DNA of 8,007 nucleotides from contig CALJLV010000140.1 in the NCBI GenBank assembly GCA_937982505.1, forward strand, positions 1 to 8,007, read 5' to 3'. The notes below the pieces were generated by a model. That model was not told the origin of the DNA and ran no database searches. It saw nothing but the letters and a program-made list of their open reading frames with translations. A program made the position numbers and the translations under genes. Source of the stretch: an uncultured Desulfobacteraceae bacterium. GTDB lineage: Bacteria; Desulfobacterota; Desulfobacteria; Desulfobacterales; UBA2174. Positions 7,226-8,007 of the stretch are shown here, in pieces (position 1 is the first letter of the stretch; each line of letters starts with the position of its first letter).

Positions 7226-7672
7226 TCAGTTGTAACTGGCCCGGGTGGGGGCGTCGCTCAGGGTCGGCGCGATGAGCGGCTGCCAGACCGGGTCCCGCCA
7301 GGTGCCCAGATGGGTGTGCATGTCCAGATACTTGGTGGGGATGGGGTGGGTTCCCACCACCACGGCCACCCCGTAGCGCTTTTCCAGAAAAGCCTTGAAA
7401 GTTTCGATATGAGGGCAGGGCGGATAGCCCACCACCAGGCCGGTGGCCAGGTGGATGACGGTGGCGCCGTTTTTGACCATCTCTTCGCCGGCGTATTCGA
7501 TGTTGCCCCCCGGACACCCGTCGCAGGAGGTGAAACCGACCAGTTCCACTTCCTGGTCCTGGTAGACGGAAAAGGCGCCCTCGCGGTGGCGCATGGCGCG
7601 CAGGCACTTGCCTCCGGCGCAGCGCCGGTAGCGGTCGCAGATGATGATGCCGATCCGGGTCGGTGAGGACAT
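7226..7672 (-). CDS. CGGC-domain (putative metal-binding cysteine) protein
   Basis: This 148-residue cytoplasmic protein has no signal peptide. It matches the CGGC family of small putative metal-binding proteins, common in sulfate reducers, other anaerobes and methanogens, by several marks: an N-terminal strand with spaced cysteines (IGIIICDRYRRCAGGKC, 7-23; Cys12, Cys18, Cys23), the signature GFTSCDGCPGG (46-56; Cys50 and Cys53, here C-D-G-C instead of C-G-G-C), the segment EMVKNGATVIHLATG (64-78), PPCPH (84-88; Cys86) and a closing VVVGTHP (104-110). Six cysteines suit a metal or Fe-S site, but the family function is unproven. The same frame is open upstream to an ATG at 7921. I place the start at 7672 because AAAGGA precedes it at proper distance and homology begins at once. 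It is the first gene of the - strand block, 51 bases ahead of the kinase. Confidence 0.85.
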   Translation of the reverse strand: MSSPTRIGIIICDRYRRCAGGKCLRAMRHREGAFSVYQDQEVELVGFTSCDGCPGGNIEYAGEEMVKNGATVIHLATGLVVGYPPCPHIETFKAFLEKRYGVAVVVGTHPIPTKYLDMHTHLGTWRDPVWQPLIAPTLSDAPTRASYN

Positions 7673-7678
7673 GTCGGT

Positions 7679-7684
7679 TCCTTT
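7679..7684 (-). promoter_or_regulatory. Ribosome binding site of the CGGC-protein gene
   Basis: On the - strand AAAGGA lies six bases before the ATG at 7672-7670 (leader reads GAAAGGAACCGAC then ATG). It decides for the 148-residue start over the longer upstream open frame. Confidence 0.7.
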
Positions 7685-7718
7685 CGTGTAAGCGTCAAAA
7701 CGAGCAACCGTCTGGCGG

Positions 7719-7740
7719 AGGGGCCGAAACGGTGGCCCCT
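7719..7740 (-). other. Inverted repeat in the presumed leader of the - strand operon
   Basis: AGGGGCC (7719-7725) and GGCCCCT (7734-7740) are perfect seven-base arms around an eight-base loop. If the promoter at 7743-7770 is right, this hairpin sits at the extreme 5' end of the transcript, about 47 bases before the CGGC start codon. It could act as an mRNA-stabilising stem or as a DNA operator just downstream of the promoter. Neither is shown by the sequence alone. Confidence 0.35.
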
Positions 7741-7742
7741 GT

Positions 7743-7770
7743 TTAGTAGCACAACTTGCACCGGAGGCAA
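7743..7770 (-). promoter_or_regulatory. Candidate sigma-70-type promoter for the CGGC-kinase-channel block
   Basis: On the - strand TTGCCT (7770-7765, four of six matches to TTGACA) is followed after 16 bases by TGC-TACTAA, an extended -10 element with hexamer at 7748-7743 (three of six matches to TATAAT). The start site would be near 7736, giving a leader of about 64 bases. It is a weak match in a GC-rich genome, but it is the best-placed candidate I see upstream of 7672. Confidence 0.3.
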
Positions 7771-8007
7771 AGCGCCCCTCTCCAGGTTGCGGGGGGACGC
7801 TTGGCCCCCGGCACGGCCTGCCGGCATGAAAAATCCTCTGGAAACCGGGCCAAAACGATACCCAGCAGGGCTCGGGTGCGGGACCCGCGGTGGTTGTTTC
7901 CCCTTGACAGGGCCCGGGCAATCGTGGCAGATCAAGCCCGGTTCAAGGCGGGTAACGCGGCGGGCGTCAAGAGGTGTTCAAGAAGACACCGTCACCGAAG
8001 CGGCGTT

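Larger units (their letters stand above)
7673..8007. other. Right-end intergenic region, no convincing gene
   Basis: These roughly 335 bases hold the leader and candidate promoter of the - strand operon, plus a perfect six-base inverted repeat CCGGCA (7808-7813) / TGCCGG (7819-7824). That repeat lies about 80 bases upstream of the presumed start site, where an activator could bind. TTGACA on the + strand (7904-7909) has no matching -10. At the far end the - strand is open in two frames from the window edge, to a TGA at 7969-7967 (last residues FGDGVFLNTS) or a TGA at 7980-7978 (ASVTVSS). Either could be the tail of another gene, but nine to twelve codons are too few to tell. No tRNA, CRISPR or insertion sequence is visible. 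Confidence 0.5.

Noticed and set aside
7740..7800. Sigma-54 type promoter upstream of the CGGC gene
   Set aside because: No GG-N10-GC pair with TGGC/TTGC character could be placed on the - strand.
7808..7830. Stem followed by an A/T run, considered as an intrinsic terminator
   Set aside because: On the + strand the run after the stem is A, and on the - strand the T-run comes before the stem, so neither orientation fits.
7673..7921. N-terminal extension of the CGGC protein to an ATG at 7921
   Set aside because: The extra 83 residues have no family similarity and pass through the candidate promoter, and AAAGGA sits correctly before the ATG at 7672.
7904..7932. TTGACA on the + strand as a promoter for a divergent gene
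   Set aside because: At 16-18 bases downstream only GCAGAT-like sequence is found, with no usable -10, and no + strand gene is evident before the window ends.
7974..8007. GTG start on the + strand (reads V/M-F-K-K-T-P-S-P-K-R-R)
   Set aside because: Eleven codons with no ribosome site in front. Equally open frames on the - strand make it undecidable.

Overview
The window is GC-rich DNA (by eye about two-thirds G+C) holding five protein genes in two convergent groups. Its gene content suggests an anaerobic Gram-negative bacterium of the Desulfobacterota (former Deltaproteobacteria): a CGGC-family cysteine protein, a two-RCK potassium channel resembling GsuK of Geobacter, and a DUF1538/P-II-like pair. 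This is inference from families, with no marker gene to confirm it. The first 44 bases are not genomic. They are an Illumina library adapter, so the sequence is the end of an assembled contig and the left-most gene is cut there.

Left block, + strand (45-2156): the 3' part of a DUF1538-type polytopic membrane protein, then, 47 bases on, a 374-residue soluble protein that reads as three P-II (GlnB)-like domains in a row. Only the middle domain keeps a clear P-II C-terminal nucleotide-binding motif, and its T-loop is short with no modifiable tyrosine. The likely picture is a membrane transporter or channel controlled by a single-chain P-II-like sensor.

Right block, - strand (7672 down to 2190): a CGGC-family small cysteine protein, a 1092-residue membrane histidine kinase with two extracytoplasmic sensor regions (one of them CHASE) and two PAS domains, and a two-TM potassium channel with two RCK units. 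The kinase and channel genes overlap as ATGA, so they are probably co-translated. No response regulator or receiver domain is present. A plausible but weak promoter and a leader hairpin lie upstream of the CGGC gene. The two blocks converge with a 33-base gap and no recognisable intrinsic terminator.

Right end (7673-8007): about 335 bases with no convincing gene. It holds the putative promoter, two small inverted repeats, and possibly the last codons of another - strand gene entering from outside the window.

The most interesting items are the triple P-II-like chain paired with DUF1538, and the translational coupling of a double-sensor kinase to a ligand-gated-type potassium channel.
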